Shown here: positions 51,168 through 61,941 of the stretch, piece by piece
Position numbering within the stretch: the stretch's first letter is position 1
How the letters are laid out: each line of letters begins with the position of its first letter
Assembly: GCF_027244095.1 (NCBI RefSeq)
Contig: NC_069670.1
Span: 19,457,820-19,521,819 of the forward strand
DNA: 64,000 nucleotides
Direction: 5' to 3'
From: Hemicordylus capensis
Taxonomy: Eukaryota > Chordata > Lepidosauria > Squamata > Cordylidae
Made by a program: the position numbers and the translations under genes
The notes under the pieces: model-generated
Databases searched by the model: none
Told to the model about the DNA's origin: nothing
What the model saw: only the letters and a program-made list of their open reading frames with translations

Positions 51168-52052
51168 TTAGGAAATTGTGGGATTAGGGAGGCCAACCAT
51201 TTTGGCCAAATCTTGAAGTTTCTCTTGTGAGTGCACCAGCATTTGCTGCTGCAGCAGCCAAATGAACAACTTTAGTTCTTCTTGGAGTTCATGCATATAG
51301 GCAAGTTTTTCTTCTTTTGACAGATGATGGGACGGGTCAGACAGATGCTCTGCAATTGCAGACATTTTCATTTCTGTTTTTAAAGCGCGTAGTTTCAAAT
51401 GTGAGTTGCTATGCAGTGTTGCTATATCTTCTGCTTCTCTTTTCTTCAGAAATTTCCCTGTTTCCCTTATTTTCTGTTCCTTCATTTTAAACTTGTCGAT
51501 CACAAACTTATCCTCCAAATTGTTTCCTTTTTTATAGGAACTGGAAGGGCTTCTCTTCAGCCTGTGAGATAACTTTCTCTGGACACTGCTTGGAATAAAG
51601 AAAGAGGACAAACTGTAGGATGAATCATAGCTATCAAAAGATTTCAAAGACACAGAGTGTAGCTTCCCTTTGTTTGCAGCTCTTTTTCTTCTTTCCTTTA
51701 GTCCTAACATTTGCTCTTTTTTGACATTATGGGCAATGACTCTCTCTGAATTATTATTTTTCCAGTCTGCTCTTCTTCTGTCTTTAGAATATATTAAAAT
51801 TTCCTGTATTTTCGATTTCTTGCCACTGAAATAGGAACTTCTCACACATCTAAGAATGTCTCTCTGTTTCATGGATTGTATATTTTGTTGCTGGAGTTTG
51901 TCCTCACTGCTGGGTTCGTTTGTAATCATACATTCTTGCCTTTTAGTTAACTTTCTGTAAATCCAACCCTGTCTGCCTATAGACTTTGGCTGTCTTAAAA
52001 GGAATCTTGCCCTTTTTCCTTTTATTTTGTCAAGTTCCCAGCGCTTCTTGTT
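51168..52052 (-). CDS. Unidentified host gene, last coding exon
   Basis: An open frame of 294 residues plus stop follows an acceptor (TTGGTATTTTGCAG, exon first base 52052). The product is very basic and serine-rich (KNKKRWELDKIKGKRARF; SFDSYDSSYSLSSFF). It ends in two predicted long helices: about protein residues 241-304 (KFKMKEQKIRETGKFLKKR) and 305-348 (KEEKLAYMHELQEELKLF), the latter with coiled-coil-like leucine spacing. I do not recognise the family. The length of the open frame in AT-rich DNA, good splice sites and a poly(A) signal 57 bases after the stop support a real gene. It does not resemble any LINE protein in the window. Gene context suggests transcription from the CpG island near 59 kb. 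Confidence 0.78.
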   Translation of the reverse strand, partial: NKKRWELDKIKGKRARFLLRQPKSIGRQGWIYRKLTKRQECMITNEPSSEDKLQQQNIQSMKQRDILRCVRSSYFSGKKSKIQEILIYSKDRRRADWKNNNSERVIAHNVKKEQMLGLKERRKRAANKGKLHSVSLKSFDSYDSSYSLSSFFIPSSVQRKLSHRLKRSPSSSYKKGNNLEDKFVIDKFKMKEQKIRETGKFLKKREAEDIATLHSNSHLKLRALKTEMKMSAIAEHLSDPSHHLSKEEKLAYMHELQEELKLFIWLLQQQMLVHSQEKLQDLAKMVGLPNPTIS

Positions 52053-52340
52053 CTGCAAAATACCAACAGTGACTTGAGTAAAATATTCTAATATATAACA
52101 GGTACACAGAGTTTGGAAACAGAAACAATAGACTAGACAAGCCCTGTTCTTCTCATTCAGAAAAGATGATGCCAAAATCCTAGACAAGATGTTGGCCTTT
52201 AGCTCTCGTTTTTGTATATAGGTAGCAGGTTTTTATATAAAGTACACCAGTAACAACAGAAAAGTGCACATTTGAATGAATAATAATCAATCCCAAGTCT
52301 GTATGTGATAAAATTAGGAAAACGTAATATCTTCATTTAC

Positions 52341-52444
52341 CTTCCATGCTAACTGCTTCATGGGCTGCAAATCAGTCAGAATCCTTGACATCACTTCATT
52401 AGAACCCTGAATGTTCTGGGGCATATCTGATCCTAATGGTGCCT
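52341..52444 (-). CDS. Unidentified host gene, internal exon
   Basis: On the minus strand an acceptor (AACTTCTTCTTGTAG) is followed by 104 bases ending AAG before the donor GTAAAT. Two bases complete a split codon, then 34 residues follow (APLGSDMPQNIQGSNEVM ... MKQLAWK). The 3' end is phase 0 and joins the last exon in frame, giving LAWK-NKKRWELD across the junction. The intron between them is 288 bases. The joint frame and consensus splice sites make this convincing even without a known homologue. Confidence 0.72.
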
Positions 52445-54523
52445 CTACAAGAAGAAGTTACTGTGAAAGTTGCCTTTTTGCAGGGAGACATTAATGTTAA
52501 TTCTTTTTTAAAAGTGACAGAACGAAAGAGAGAAGTAGATGCAATGGCTTGGTAAAAGAAAACTTTCTTCCATCCTATGTTTCAAAATAATTGCATGGAA
52601 GAGCTAGCTGAATATTAAATGCAAAGATTGAAAACATTTACTAGCCTGATGCATTTAAAAAATATATACTATTTTTTTAAATTAACATGGTATGCCAAGA
52701 GGGCTTTCCATACCTGATTCCTTTTGTATTATGATAATATCAGGTTGAAGTTGTCTTGCCTTCATAGAAATCAAATAAATAGAAATCGAATAAATAAAAT
52801 AAATAAATAGACTCAATTGTAAACTTATCAGTTCGTTTAAATCTGTCCTTTAAACAAAAGCCACCACAAAAGGGACTGGTAAAACAACACATTTACATGA
52901 CTGAGAGAAAACAGTAGTAAGGATGTTTGCGAACTCATAACAAAATGCACATTCAACTAATAAAAATATCAATGCCTTTCCTTTAAATATCACCATACTT
53001 TACTGAATCACGATACTGAATTTTAATCCAAGATATAACATTATGGTCCTAATAATTTTTTTTAGCTTGAACAACTTTATGCTTCTTCTAGTACAACATG
53101 TTACAATTAAGTCTTTGCAGATTTCAACATGGACACACAAATGCTGTGTACTTCTGGCCCATTCATGAGCCTTGTGAAATGGCAGCACTAGGACAGAGTA
53201 AACCAACAGACACAATGCCACAAAATATGTCGTTATATCAGCATCTTGAATTAGATAAACTACTAAAAATAATTAGGATAGGAACTTTAGGGTTCATGTT
53301 ACTATTAATTGGTTGAAAACATAGTTTTCACGTATCTTAAATTCTTGTTACTTGAAAAGGTTTTAGAATCTGTCTTGCCCAAGATGCATGGTTTGATATC
53401 CAGGCTTTTTTTCTAACTGTGGTAGAACCAACCAGGACTGGATAGATTTAAACACAACCAGAAATCATAGCATCTTTTGAACTATGAGCGGATGTTGTGC
53501 ATTTTCTTGCCTTGCACACAAGTATAGGACTCATACTAGTCATGTTTACACCAGAGTTTTAATTCCAGTTTTAATCATTTGTTAGTGGTTCAGAATTGTG
53601 TTTGGTTGGCAAGCCGGATAATAACTGGAATAATTCCTGAATAAAAATTACAATTTCCCACCCTGAAATAAACAACTGTTTTAAGTGAAGCTTCCAAAGA
53701 ATAGGAAAATTTTACCTGAAATCTCACACTGTTGCCTAAGGAAGGAAAAAGCAAGAAGGGGCATAATTCAGCAAGGCAATCACAAGAAAGCTAGCTTTAT
53801 AAATATTTCATTGCTTTCAGAATTAAAACAAATCTCTAGCCTTTTATAAGGATGATGCGAAAGAGCTGTATATTGATTTAGCCTCCTAAATTACACCTCA
53901 TTTTGATTTTCTTGGAAGTTCGCACTTGTTAGAGATAAAATATGTTTATTAAAAATAAAATCCCTTTTGGAATGTACCAATTTTATTACATGACCTGGGT
54001 TCAAATATTTAATAAGCCTTTAGTATTTTCATTCTACTTTTTCACATAAACAAATTGCAGATTAAGGAAATAATTCAACCAGAGTTAAGAGCTTAGATTT
54101 CAGTGTAGCTGAGTACATCCTTAAGTGTGTCTCACTGAAATCAGTGGGACTTCTAAGTGTTCAACTTTGGGTATTGCAGTGCCACATTATTTCTCTTTCA
54201 TCCCAGAGAAACAGCCACAGGTTCACAAATGGATTAAATCTTCCTTTACTCTGAGTTAACTCAAGGCTGCAACCCAATGCACATGTACGTTGAAGCAAGC
54301 ACTGGTAGGGCTTTCTTCTCAGTAAAAATGCATAAGAATTCTCTAAATGACTAGGCTAGTCTGAGCTTCCCTACTATCCATGTTCATTTTATTAAAGATT
54401 TCAAAATCCCTTCTTTTTGATATGCTTCTCCAGTCTTAGGGCCAGTTCACTCATTATGCACTGGTAAACCTGACCGTACACCAGTTGGGAAGCCATAGCC
54501 AATCCCAGGCCCCTACCAGTGTA
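52445..54523 (-). other. Intron sequence of the minus-strand gene
   Basis: AT-rich, with few named repeats. A 20-base segment at 53716-53735 has good splice signals but would break the frame. 56721-57423 and 57926-58259 are probably also intron. Confidence 0.4.
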
Positions 54524-54531
54524 CTTGGTAC

Positions 54532-56165
54532 TAGGGATGTGCAAATTGATTCGGGTACAAATTGATTTGTACCCAAATCTAGCTGATTCGGGCGATTTGG
54601 AGACAAAACAAATCAGCCCTGTGGTCCATTGGCTAGATTTGGGTCCAAACTGAATCACGTCTGATTTGATTTGAATCAATTTGAAATATGGATCCCTCCT
54701 ATTAACACTCCCCCCCCGCCCCTGATTCCCAGCTTTCATTTTTTTAAAAGCAAAAAGCTAAGCTCTAGCCCTTGTAGAAGTGATGGAGCAAAATATGTGG
54801 TAACTGGTATATAATAACTTCCTCTCAATGAATCCCTATGAGGATTAATTACACACCTTCATTTCTTCTATTCATTTTGACTGTCTTTTCGACAGTGCCA
54901 ACTGTCAACTGCCATGTGTCAACTACACTACACTCCCACCCACTAGGCAGTGGGGTACTACTCAGTTTATGTTCTATGATTTTTTAGTGTTTAGGCTCTT
55001 TGGTGTCTAACAACCTTTCCTCATAATGAATCCCTATGAAGATTCATTACACACCAAAGAGTCTAAATGCCTCAAAAATTCCTAAAATATAAAAATATAA
55101 ACTGAGTACCCAGTGGCTTGTGGGTAGCTGGAACATGGGATGCCACTAATTCCCTACCCCACCTGCAAGGCAGTGGGGTCAAAATGAACAGAAGCGGGTA
55201 GAGCTAATTCTAATGATTTTTTTCATATGGTCAGATTTTATTCTGTTCACAAATCAAGATAATTTTAGTCATTCTTCTCCATCTAATTATTTACATATCT
55301 GGAAGGAAGGTTAATGGATGTCATTATGTATCAGTTTTATTATTTATGTTTATGTATTGTCTTATTAAAAAAGAAAGAAAGAAATGAAGAGAAGAAATGA
55401 AGGTGTGTAATGAAGACACCAAAGAATCTAAACACTTCAAAAATACCTTTAAAAAAACTGAGTACCCCAGTGTGTGCGCGTGCATGTGGGGGGGGTGTAG
55501 TTGACACATGGCAGTTGACAATTGGCACTGTCCAATGATAGTCAAAATGAACAGAAGAAATGAATGTGTATAATGAATCCTCATAGGGATGCATTATGAG
55601 GAAAAGTTATAAGACACCAACGAATCTAAACATTTCACTATTCCTAAAAATTAGTACCACAGCCTTGCAGGTGTGTGTGTGTGTAGTTGGCACATGGCAG
55701 TTGACAGTTGGTACTATCCAGTGACAGTCAAAATGAACAGAAGAAATGAAGGTGTGCAATGAATCTTCATAGAGATTCATTATGAGGAAAAGTTATTATA
55801 CACCAAGAATCCGAACTCTTGAAAAATAATGACTTCACATTTTGCTCCATAACTCCACTTCTACAAGGGCTAGAGTGTAGCTTTAAAAAAATAAAAAATA
55901 AAAATGAAAGCTGGGGATCCATGTTAGGGTTAGGATACGGCAACTTCAAATCCCCATTGTTTCCTATGGCAGAAATGTTCGAAATCAGTAAAAACTTTAA
56001 AAGTTCATTAAAAGTCAACCAAGTGTCCCACTGCCTTGAAATTTGGGTGGTAGGTGGCACCCATGGGGACCTACCCATCACCCAAATTTGGTGCCCCCAG
56101 GACCTTGTTAAGTGGTCCAAATCCAAATCAAATTGAAGCAAAAAATCGATTTGTGCACATCCCTA
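54532..56165. mobile_element. 1.6-kb non-autonomous hAT foldback element
   Basis: Ends TAGGGATGTGCA and TGCACATCCCTA are inverted and flanked by an exact 8-bp duplication CTTGGTAC (54524-54531, 56166-56173). Further in, CTCTAGCCCTTGTAGAAGTG on the left pairs with its complement on the right. The middle holds several sub-repeats (TCATAGGGAT, AAAATGAACAGAAG, GGCAGTTGACA) in both orientations. No transposase frame is visible. Confidence 0.9.
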
Positions 56166-56499
56166 CTTGGTACATGTGTGCAAATTCTTTGCATAAACAA
56201 ACTGCAAATTAGGGAAATAGTTCACCTGAGTTAAGAGCTTAGATTCCAGTGGGGTTTATATTTTAGGTGTAAACTACAGAAAGGTGAACATCTCCCAAAA
56301 TATAATGTATGAAGTGGCACTTATTCCATGTCCTTTCGCTCCAATTATTTATCCATTCCTTTTATTCCTAACTCATTTTAAATCCACTCCTGTGCTTGTA
56401 CTTTGTTAAAAATTATCATTTCTCATCTTGATATATCTATTTCTTTGGCTAATCAGTGTCCTATTCTATTTTTTGTATGCTGCTTGTTTTTATCACCAT

Positions 56500-56720
56500 G
56501 AGAACAAAGAAAGAGCCATGCTGAATCAGGCCCAAGGCCTATCTACTCTAGCCCAGGATCCTGTTTCCCATAGTGGCCTACCAGACAAGCCCACAAACAG
56601 GAGATTAAGGCATGCCCCTTCTTTTGAGGAACATTAAAGACAACTTGTAGGCTGTGTGAAAGGTGATGTGGTGACGGCTGCCAGCTTGGATGGCTTTTAA
56701 AGACAAATTCATGGAGAATG
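56500..56720 (-). mobile_element. CR1-type LINE 3' end
   Basis: Antisense AGCCATGCTGAATCAGGCCC, CATAGTGGCCTACCAG, ending in a worn region. Confidence 0.7.
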
Positions 56721-57423
56721 TGTATATCAGTGCTACCTCCAAGTTCAGAGGTAGGATTGGCCGAAACACAGCCTACAAGTTGTCTTTAATGTTTTTTCAA
56801 AAACTAGTTCTTTTCCATTATAACTCTGCTCATCCTTATCTGCAGAATGTTTCTTCCTTCACTCGCCACCCTCATACGATCTGTCTGCTGCAGAAAAGTT
56901 ACCATCCTAATCTATCTGCACCAGAAAACAAGGACTCTCCCACACATCCTTCTGTTCTGGTTGCAAGCTGTAAACAGATAAGGCCTCCGAGTAAAATCCA
57001 ACTCAAGTCATGTTGACTTTGCTGCCTACTTCTTAGCAGTGTATTAATATTTCACTTTTAAAATATACTCTCTAAGCCTATCATTCCTACTAACAATCCA
57101 AAAGAGCTAAGGTAACTTTTTTAAAAAATCGGACCAATTGACAAAGGACAGCACAAACATTTGAATTAACACAGAACTCTACATAAGGCAGGCTGGAAAA
57201 GGAGATACATATCAGTGTGTTTTCATAAGGGATGCTAAGAATGTGTTTTCGACTCCAATGCACCAGCAGAATAATGCGCAATCGTGCACAATAGAAAGTG
57301 GATGAGAGCTACTATTATACTGATCATCAATGCAACTTTACAAGAAATGCAAATAGTCCCCAACAGCAGCAAATATTTTAGTTAGATAGGTAACAGGCTT
57401 CACAAATGCTGTTTTCACAAGCA

Positions 57424-57522
57424 ACACAGCACAATTCTATACATATTTACTTGGAAGTAGGTCCCACTGTGTTCAGTGGGGCTTACTTCCTAATTAGAGT
57501 GTTTAGGGTTGCAGCCTTAGGT
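57424..57522. mobile_element. Small hairpin repeat common in reptile DNA
   Basis: GTAGGTCCCACTGTGTTCAG and TGGGGCTTACTTCC form a hairpin. A worn relative lies near 54090-54180. Confidence 0.5.
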
Positions 57523-57663
57523 TGGTTTTTTTGCATTTCCAGACTGAAATCCAAATGCAGAACTTAAATCAGCTGAAACGTACATTCATTGTTAAAGAGT
57601 GGCTCTTTTCTGCTATGTATTCTGCACTCAAAATGTTCCCAAGTGATGCACTCCAGACTAGAA

Positions 57664-57925
57664 TGAATGAATGATGAATATTTATATAAAACTTTTTAAC
57701 AAAAGTTCCCAAGGCAGATTACACAGATATAAATAAACAAACAAAATGGCTCCCTGTCCCCAAAGGGCTCACAATCTAAAAGTGAAGAAACATAAGACAG
57801 ACACCAGCAACAGACACTGGAGGGATGCTGTGCTGGGGATGGATATGGCCAGTTGCTCTCCCCCTGCTAAATAAAGAGAAATACTACTTTTAAAAAGTGC
57901 CTCTTTGCTCAGTTAGCAGGGGAAT
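57664..57925 (-). mobile_element. L2-type LINE 3' end
   Basis: Antisense from ATATTTATATAAAACTTTTT to GTGCCTCTTTGCTCAG. Confidence 0.78.
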
Positions 57926-58259
57926 TTCACTAGTTAAGAAAAGGTTCTTAACTAGTGAAAATGTCTCTCTAGCTCTTCCAAAGGAAAAAATTAACTTAGC
58001 AGCATGAAGTTAGTGACACTATCAGTTTAAGCCCCCATTGTTCTTTGTTTCTAATTTGAACAAATTTTTCATATTCCCAAGCCTATAGAGCTGCACACAT
58101 TTCCTTTTAGATGAAGAAATCATGACACAGAAACATTTGCCTGGGAGGGTTGAAAACCCTCATAATTTTGATCGCTGATAATTCAATCATTAGGTTAGTT
58201 TTGTTCCCATTATGACTATTTCTATGATTATTAAATATATGATCTGCATAGAATCTTAC

Positions 58260-58338
58260 CTGAAATGGGGTCAAAAGGGGCAATTAAAATAAACCCCCAA
58301 AACAAAGTAAGTGTCCCACTAGTGGCTCCTGTGGCCAT
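58260..58338 (-). CDS. Unidentified host gene, candidate first coding exon (hydrophobic leader)
   Basis: An ATG with A at -3 and G at +4 opens 26 codons plus one base, ending in a strong donor (CAG then GTAAGA). The peptide contains LTLFWGFILIAPF, a hydrophobic run suiting a signal peptide or signal anchor. The single left-over base combines with the two bases that open the exon at 52341-52444 to make a glutamate codon, so the phases match exactly. The full model would be 355 residues. The join spans a 5.8-kb intron and is inferred; other exons may lie between, so the leader could belong to another transcript. Confidence 0.45.
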
Positions 58339-58844
58339 AATGTTCAAAGTGGGGGTGGGAACATTAGCCCCTTCTAAGATCTTGAAAGTCAGGTGGGGAA
58401 TATCAACATTTTAAACGAGGGATCAAAAATGCCTTTAAAAGGAAAACGCTTTTCTTAATTACCAGATTATTATTGTTATTATTTTAAAAACACCTCTAAC
58501 AGATGAGGCCAATCCTTAATGAAACATGCCCGTGGACAGTTTTGTGTCACTAAGCTTGAACCAAAAGAAGTGAATGTCCAGGAAAGAAAGAGAAGAGATT
58601 AGTTTAGTCAGGAATTGACAGAGTCAGTGGGGTCGCCCCTTAGAAGTCTGGGACGAAAAATCTTTTGTGTTGCTTTAGGCAGCTGAAGGAGAAAGTTGAG
58701 ACAAGGGTTTCCTCAAAAAAGGAGACAGAAAGAAAACAGTGTTTCTCTCTGGTAATGCAAGTTATGGCATTTGAGATCGAGAGACATTGGAGGCCCTTAG
58801 TGCCACCTTTACGCACGCATCTCGCCAGTGCCCTCAAGGACTTT

Positions 58845-59510
58845 TAAAAGAGGCGCGCGTGCGCATGGGTGTGAGGTCAAAACAAACAAACGCATAGAAG
58901 GGCAAGCGAAGGCGGTTGAAAATGCGCGGGGAAAAGAGTGGGGGCGGGGGCGGAGGCTCGCGCCCCTTTAAAGGCGGCTCCAAGGCAAGCGAAGGTGGTT
59001 GGAAATGCGCGGGGGGGAAGAAGGCGGGCGGGGCTCGCGCCCCTTTAAAGGCGGCGGCTCCTCCAACGCAAGCGAAAGCGGTTGGAAATGCGCCGGGGAA
59101 AAAGGGGAGGAGGGAAAGGGGGGGGCTTGCGCCCCTTTAAAGGTGGCTCCAAGGCAAGCTAAGGCGGTTGGAAATGCGCGGGAAAAAGGAGGAAGAAGGG
59201 GGGCTCGCGCCCCTTCGAAAGCGGCTCCAACGCCAACCGCAGCGCGCAAGGCTCGAATTGGAGAAGGGGCGGGGGTGAGGGGGCGGGGACTGCGACAAAT
59301 GCCAGCCAATCACCGTCGCGCGGCCCCTGCTGTTGCCCTGTGGGAAACCCCTCGCGAAAGGGCGCGTCCTTGTGTTTCCCCGCTTCTGTCAATCAGTCAG
59401 GCTGACGGGGGATTCCTGTCAGAAGAAGCAGCTTGTGTGGTAAACAGTCGCCCGGTCATGGCGGCGGCGGTGGCTGGTTAACCCTCGCTTGCTCCTCGGC
59501 CCCCCCCCGG
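58845..59510. promoter_or_regulatory. CpG island, likely promoter of the minus-strand gene
   Basis: This is the densest CpG stretch in the AT-rich right third of the window, with many GCGCG, GGGGCGGGG and GGGCGGG boxes. It begins about 500 bases upstream of the candidate ATG at 58338. No clear TATA element is seen, though TTTAAA recurs in each tandem unit. An ATG at 59458 on the plus strand opens only MAAAVAG before a stop; a second, divergent transcript starting here is possible but unsupported. Confidence 0.65.
58899..59250. repeat. 84-base tandem repeat inside the CpG island
   Basis: Four units and a partial fifth start near 58901, 58984, 59067, 59153 and 59231. Each has GCAAGCGAAGGCGGTTGGAA near its start, then a G/A-rich run, then GCTCGCGCCCCTTTAAAGGC. 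Unit length is 83-86 bases, varying mainly in the purine run. Confidence 0.85.
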
Positions 59511-59904
59511 TCAGTTTACCACCGTCTGGCTCTTGAGGGCGTTCCTGCTTTAAGTGGCGGGCATCCACGGCGGAGTTACTCACGAGCAGTCCCCTTGAAA
59601 TGACCGCAACCACCAGTCATGACTGACTACTCCTGAGTAATTTGGTCTGGCTGGCAGTCAGCCCCCGTGACCCAGAAAGTGACCTTCGCTGTAGGGACTG
59701 ATTTGCTACAATCTTCTGTTAAAGAGCACGCGCTCACACGGAGCATGGACACTGTTCAAAGAACATCAAACACTTCCAAACAAAAGTTTGTCATAGAGAG
59801 AGGTTGACAGCAGGGAAAAGACGGCGACAAGGGGAGAATACAGACCAAGTGGTCATTGTGCTACACTGTGGTTGCATTATCCAAAAACACATAGGTTAGA
59901 AATA

Positions 59905-60072
59905 GGGTTGCCAACTCTTTGCTGTTTCTGAAGATGTCCCCCACACATATTTTATTCAATATTTTTCACAACATGAAAGCATTAAAATCTCCCAAGATTT
60001 CAATAGTCACCTCTGGAGATGGATGCCAGTTCCTGGAGATGCAAAGTCAATTTTGGATGATTGGCAACCCTA
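59905..60072. mobile_element. MITE with AGGGTTGCC ends
   Basis: AGGGTTGCCAACTC at the left pairs with GATTGGCAACCCT at the right. CTCTGGAGAT repeats lie inside. Confidence 0.6.
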
Positions 60073-60354
60073 AAGTAAAACCCATTTAATTCAGTGGAAT
60101 TAATTTTTGAGGTAGCAGATTATTCTGTTATCTTATAAAACAACTTGATAAGTTCATCATCTGTATTGGCATGCCAAGTATTGAGAGAAAAAGCATGTTT
60201 CTGCACCTGGTCAGGAATCCAGAATGTATCATTATTACTTAGGAGATAATACATATTCATCATTTATTTAATACACTTCTATCTTTTCTTTTGAGAACAT
60301 TCTTCACAAATGCAGGTTAGAGTCACATTGTGGTAAACTAGAGTACGGTCTGGA

Positions 60355-60648
60355 AAATAGAAGCTGCCTTATACTGAGTCAGACCATTGGTCCGCCTAGC
60401 TCAATATTGTCTACACAAACTGGCCGGAGCTTCTCCAAGGTTGCAGGCAGGGATCTCTCTCAGCCCGACCTTGAAGATGCTGCCAGGGAGAGAACTTGGG
60501 ATCTTCTGCTCTTCCCAGAGCAGCTCCATCCCCTGAGGGGAATATCTTACAGTGCTCACAAATGTAGTTTTCCATTCAAATGAAACCGGGGTGGACCCTG
60601 CTTAGCAAAGGGGACCATTCATACTTGCTACCACAAGACCAGCTCTCT
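60355..60648 (-). mobile_element. 5S/tRNA composite SINE, near full length
   Basis: The only near-complete copy right of 48.2 kb. Antisense tail AAGCTGCCTTATACTGAGTC and head ACCAGCTCTC. Confidence 0.88.
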
Positions 60649-61244
60649 TTCCATCTCCATTCCCCCATGACCAAATTTGATCAGCATCCAGTTGCAGCAA
60701 AATGAAGAATTTGTGCAATCAGATCCAAAACTTCTGCTATTTGTGCCCTGCTTGGTATGTGGTTAGGTTACCACGTGTGGAATGTGTACAAATCTGACTG
60801 CCAATGTAGGATGTAAAAATAGATTTGCATTGATGCGATCAAACCAGGGGTGGATTTGTGGCTCAGAAAACTGCTAATGGCTGAGTTGTGCAGAATTTGT
60901 GGGGCGTGCGGACAGGCATCCCAGTGCTACTCGCAATCTGTTACTTACATTTGTTTTGATGAGAGATGCAATGGTGGCTGCCCCTGTATTTCAGAAATCT
61001 AATATGACACAGCTTGCCCGCTCATAAATTCACTTTTGCCCTTCTTGTGCCCACAGCCCCTCTTTTTATAACTAAACTCAATTATGTATGTTTTCTAAAG
61101 TTTCATAATATTATAACACAAGGTTATTCCAAAGGGGCGCCTCCACTGCTGCACTTCCTTTCTGGATGTGGTCATGGAGGAAGGAGGTGGCAGAGAATCC
61201 TACGTTTTATTTATATAAAAATCCATTTGACATCCTTTATAGCA
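60649..61244. other. Unassigned sequence right of the CpG island
   Basis: No coding exon was found to the right of the island (59511-64000) on either strand; only repeats are recognisable. 61942-62987 and 63401-64000 are likewise unassigned. Confidence 0.4.
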
Positions 61245-61381
61245 GGGCTGGCCAAGCTGAGACTTCCTAGTTGTTGTTGGACTACAACACTAATTATCCC
61301 CAGCCACAATGTATTGCAAATTAGGATGATGGGAGCTGTAGTCCAAAAATGGTGGCAAGAGTCCTCAGATTGGCCACCCCC
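61245..61381. mobile_element. hAT-like hairpin MITE, second family
   Basis: CAGGGCTGGCCAAGC and GATTGGCCACCCC at the ends; the arms carry TTGGACTACAACACTAATTA and GATGATGGGAGCTGTAGTCC. Confidence 0.7.
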
Positions 61382-61644
61382 ACTTTATACTACTTTGCAA
61401 AGAATATAGTAGAAGGAAATGAGAAGGTCAGGAGCTAAGGGATATTCAGATGCTCTCACTGCTTCCTGAAACTGTTTATTATTTCATTGTAGGCCCAGTT
61501 CATAATACCAGCAATGAGAGTCCTAAGGAAACAAAAATCTTGCTTCTCAGGCATACTGCCACTTGTGGCATATATCATTTGGCAAAATATGCCAAAGATA
61601 TCACTGTGCCAGTAATTTACAGCTAACACTGGAAGGTTACTTTT

Positions 61645-61741
61645 TAGACAGCGAGCCCTTTGGGAACAGGGAACCATCCTATTTATTTTCTATGTAAAGC
61701 ACTTTGGAAACTTTTGTTGAAAAACATTATATAAATAGGAG
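61645..61741 (+). mobile_element. L2-type LINE 3' end, short
   Basis: GAGCCCTTTGGGAACAGG to AACATTATATAAATAGG. Confidence 0.7.
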
Positions 61742-61791
61742 GAAGTGACACAAAATTACAGTATTGGTGCAACCGAAGCCTGTGTTTCATT

Positions 61792-61941
61792 ACATAGGAA
61801 TCTGTCATCTACTACGTCAGACCACTGGTCCCTCTACCTCAGAATTGCCCACTCCAGCTGGCAGTAGCTCTCCAAAGTTTCAAGCACAAGTCTTTCCCAG
61901 CCCTAGCTGGAGATGCCAGGGAATGATGCTGTTCCACTGAG
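61792..61941 (-). mobile_element. 5S/tRNA composite SINE, old 3' half
   Basis: Antisense ACATAGGAATCTGTCATC and the body with many differences. It ends at a tRNA-like CACTGAG. Confidence 0.65.

Noticed and set aside
53716-53735. 20-base minus-strand microexon with good acceptor and GTAAAA donor
   Set aside because: Its length is not a multiple of three, and including it between the leader exon and the 52.4-kb exon gives an early stop; skipping it keeps the frame.
58640-58837. Minus-strand frame (starts MRALARCVRKGG) as first coding exon of the unknown gene
   Set aside because: It ends in a stop before any donor that would join the downstream exons, and no known leader is visible; at most an upstream open frame in the 5' UTR.
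59458-59481. ATG GCG GCG GCG start of a divergent plus-strand gene
   Set aside because: The frame stops after seven codons, and no consensus donor precedes the stop.
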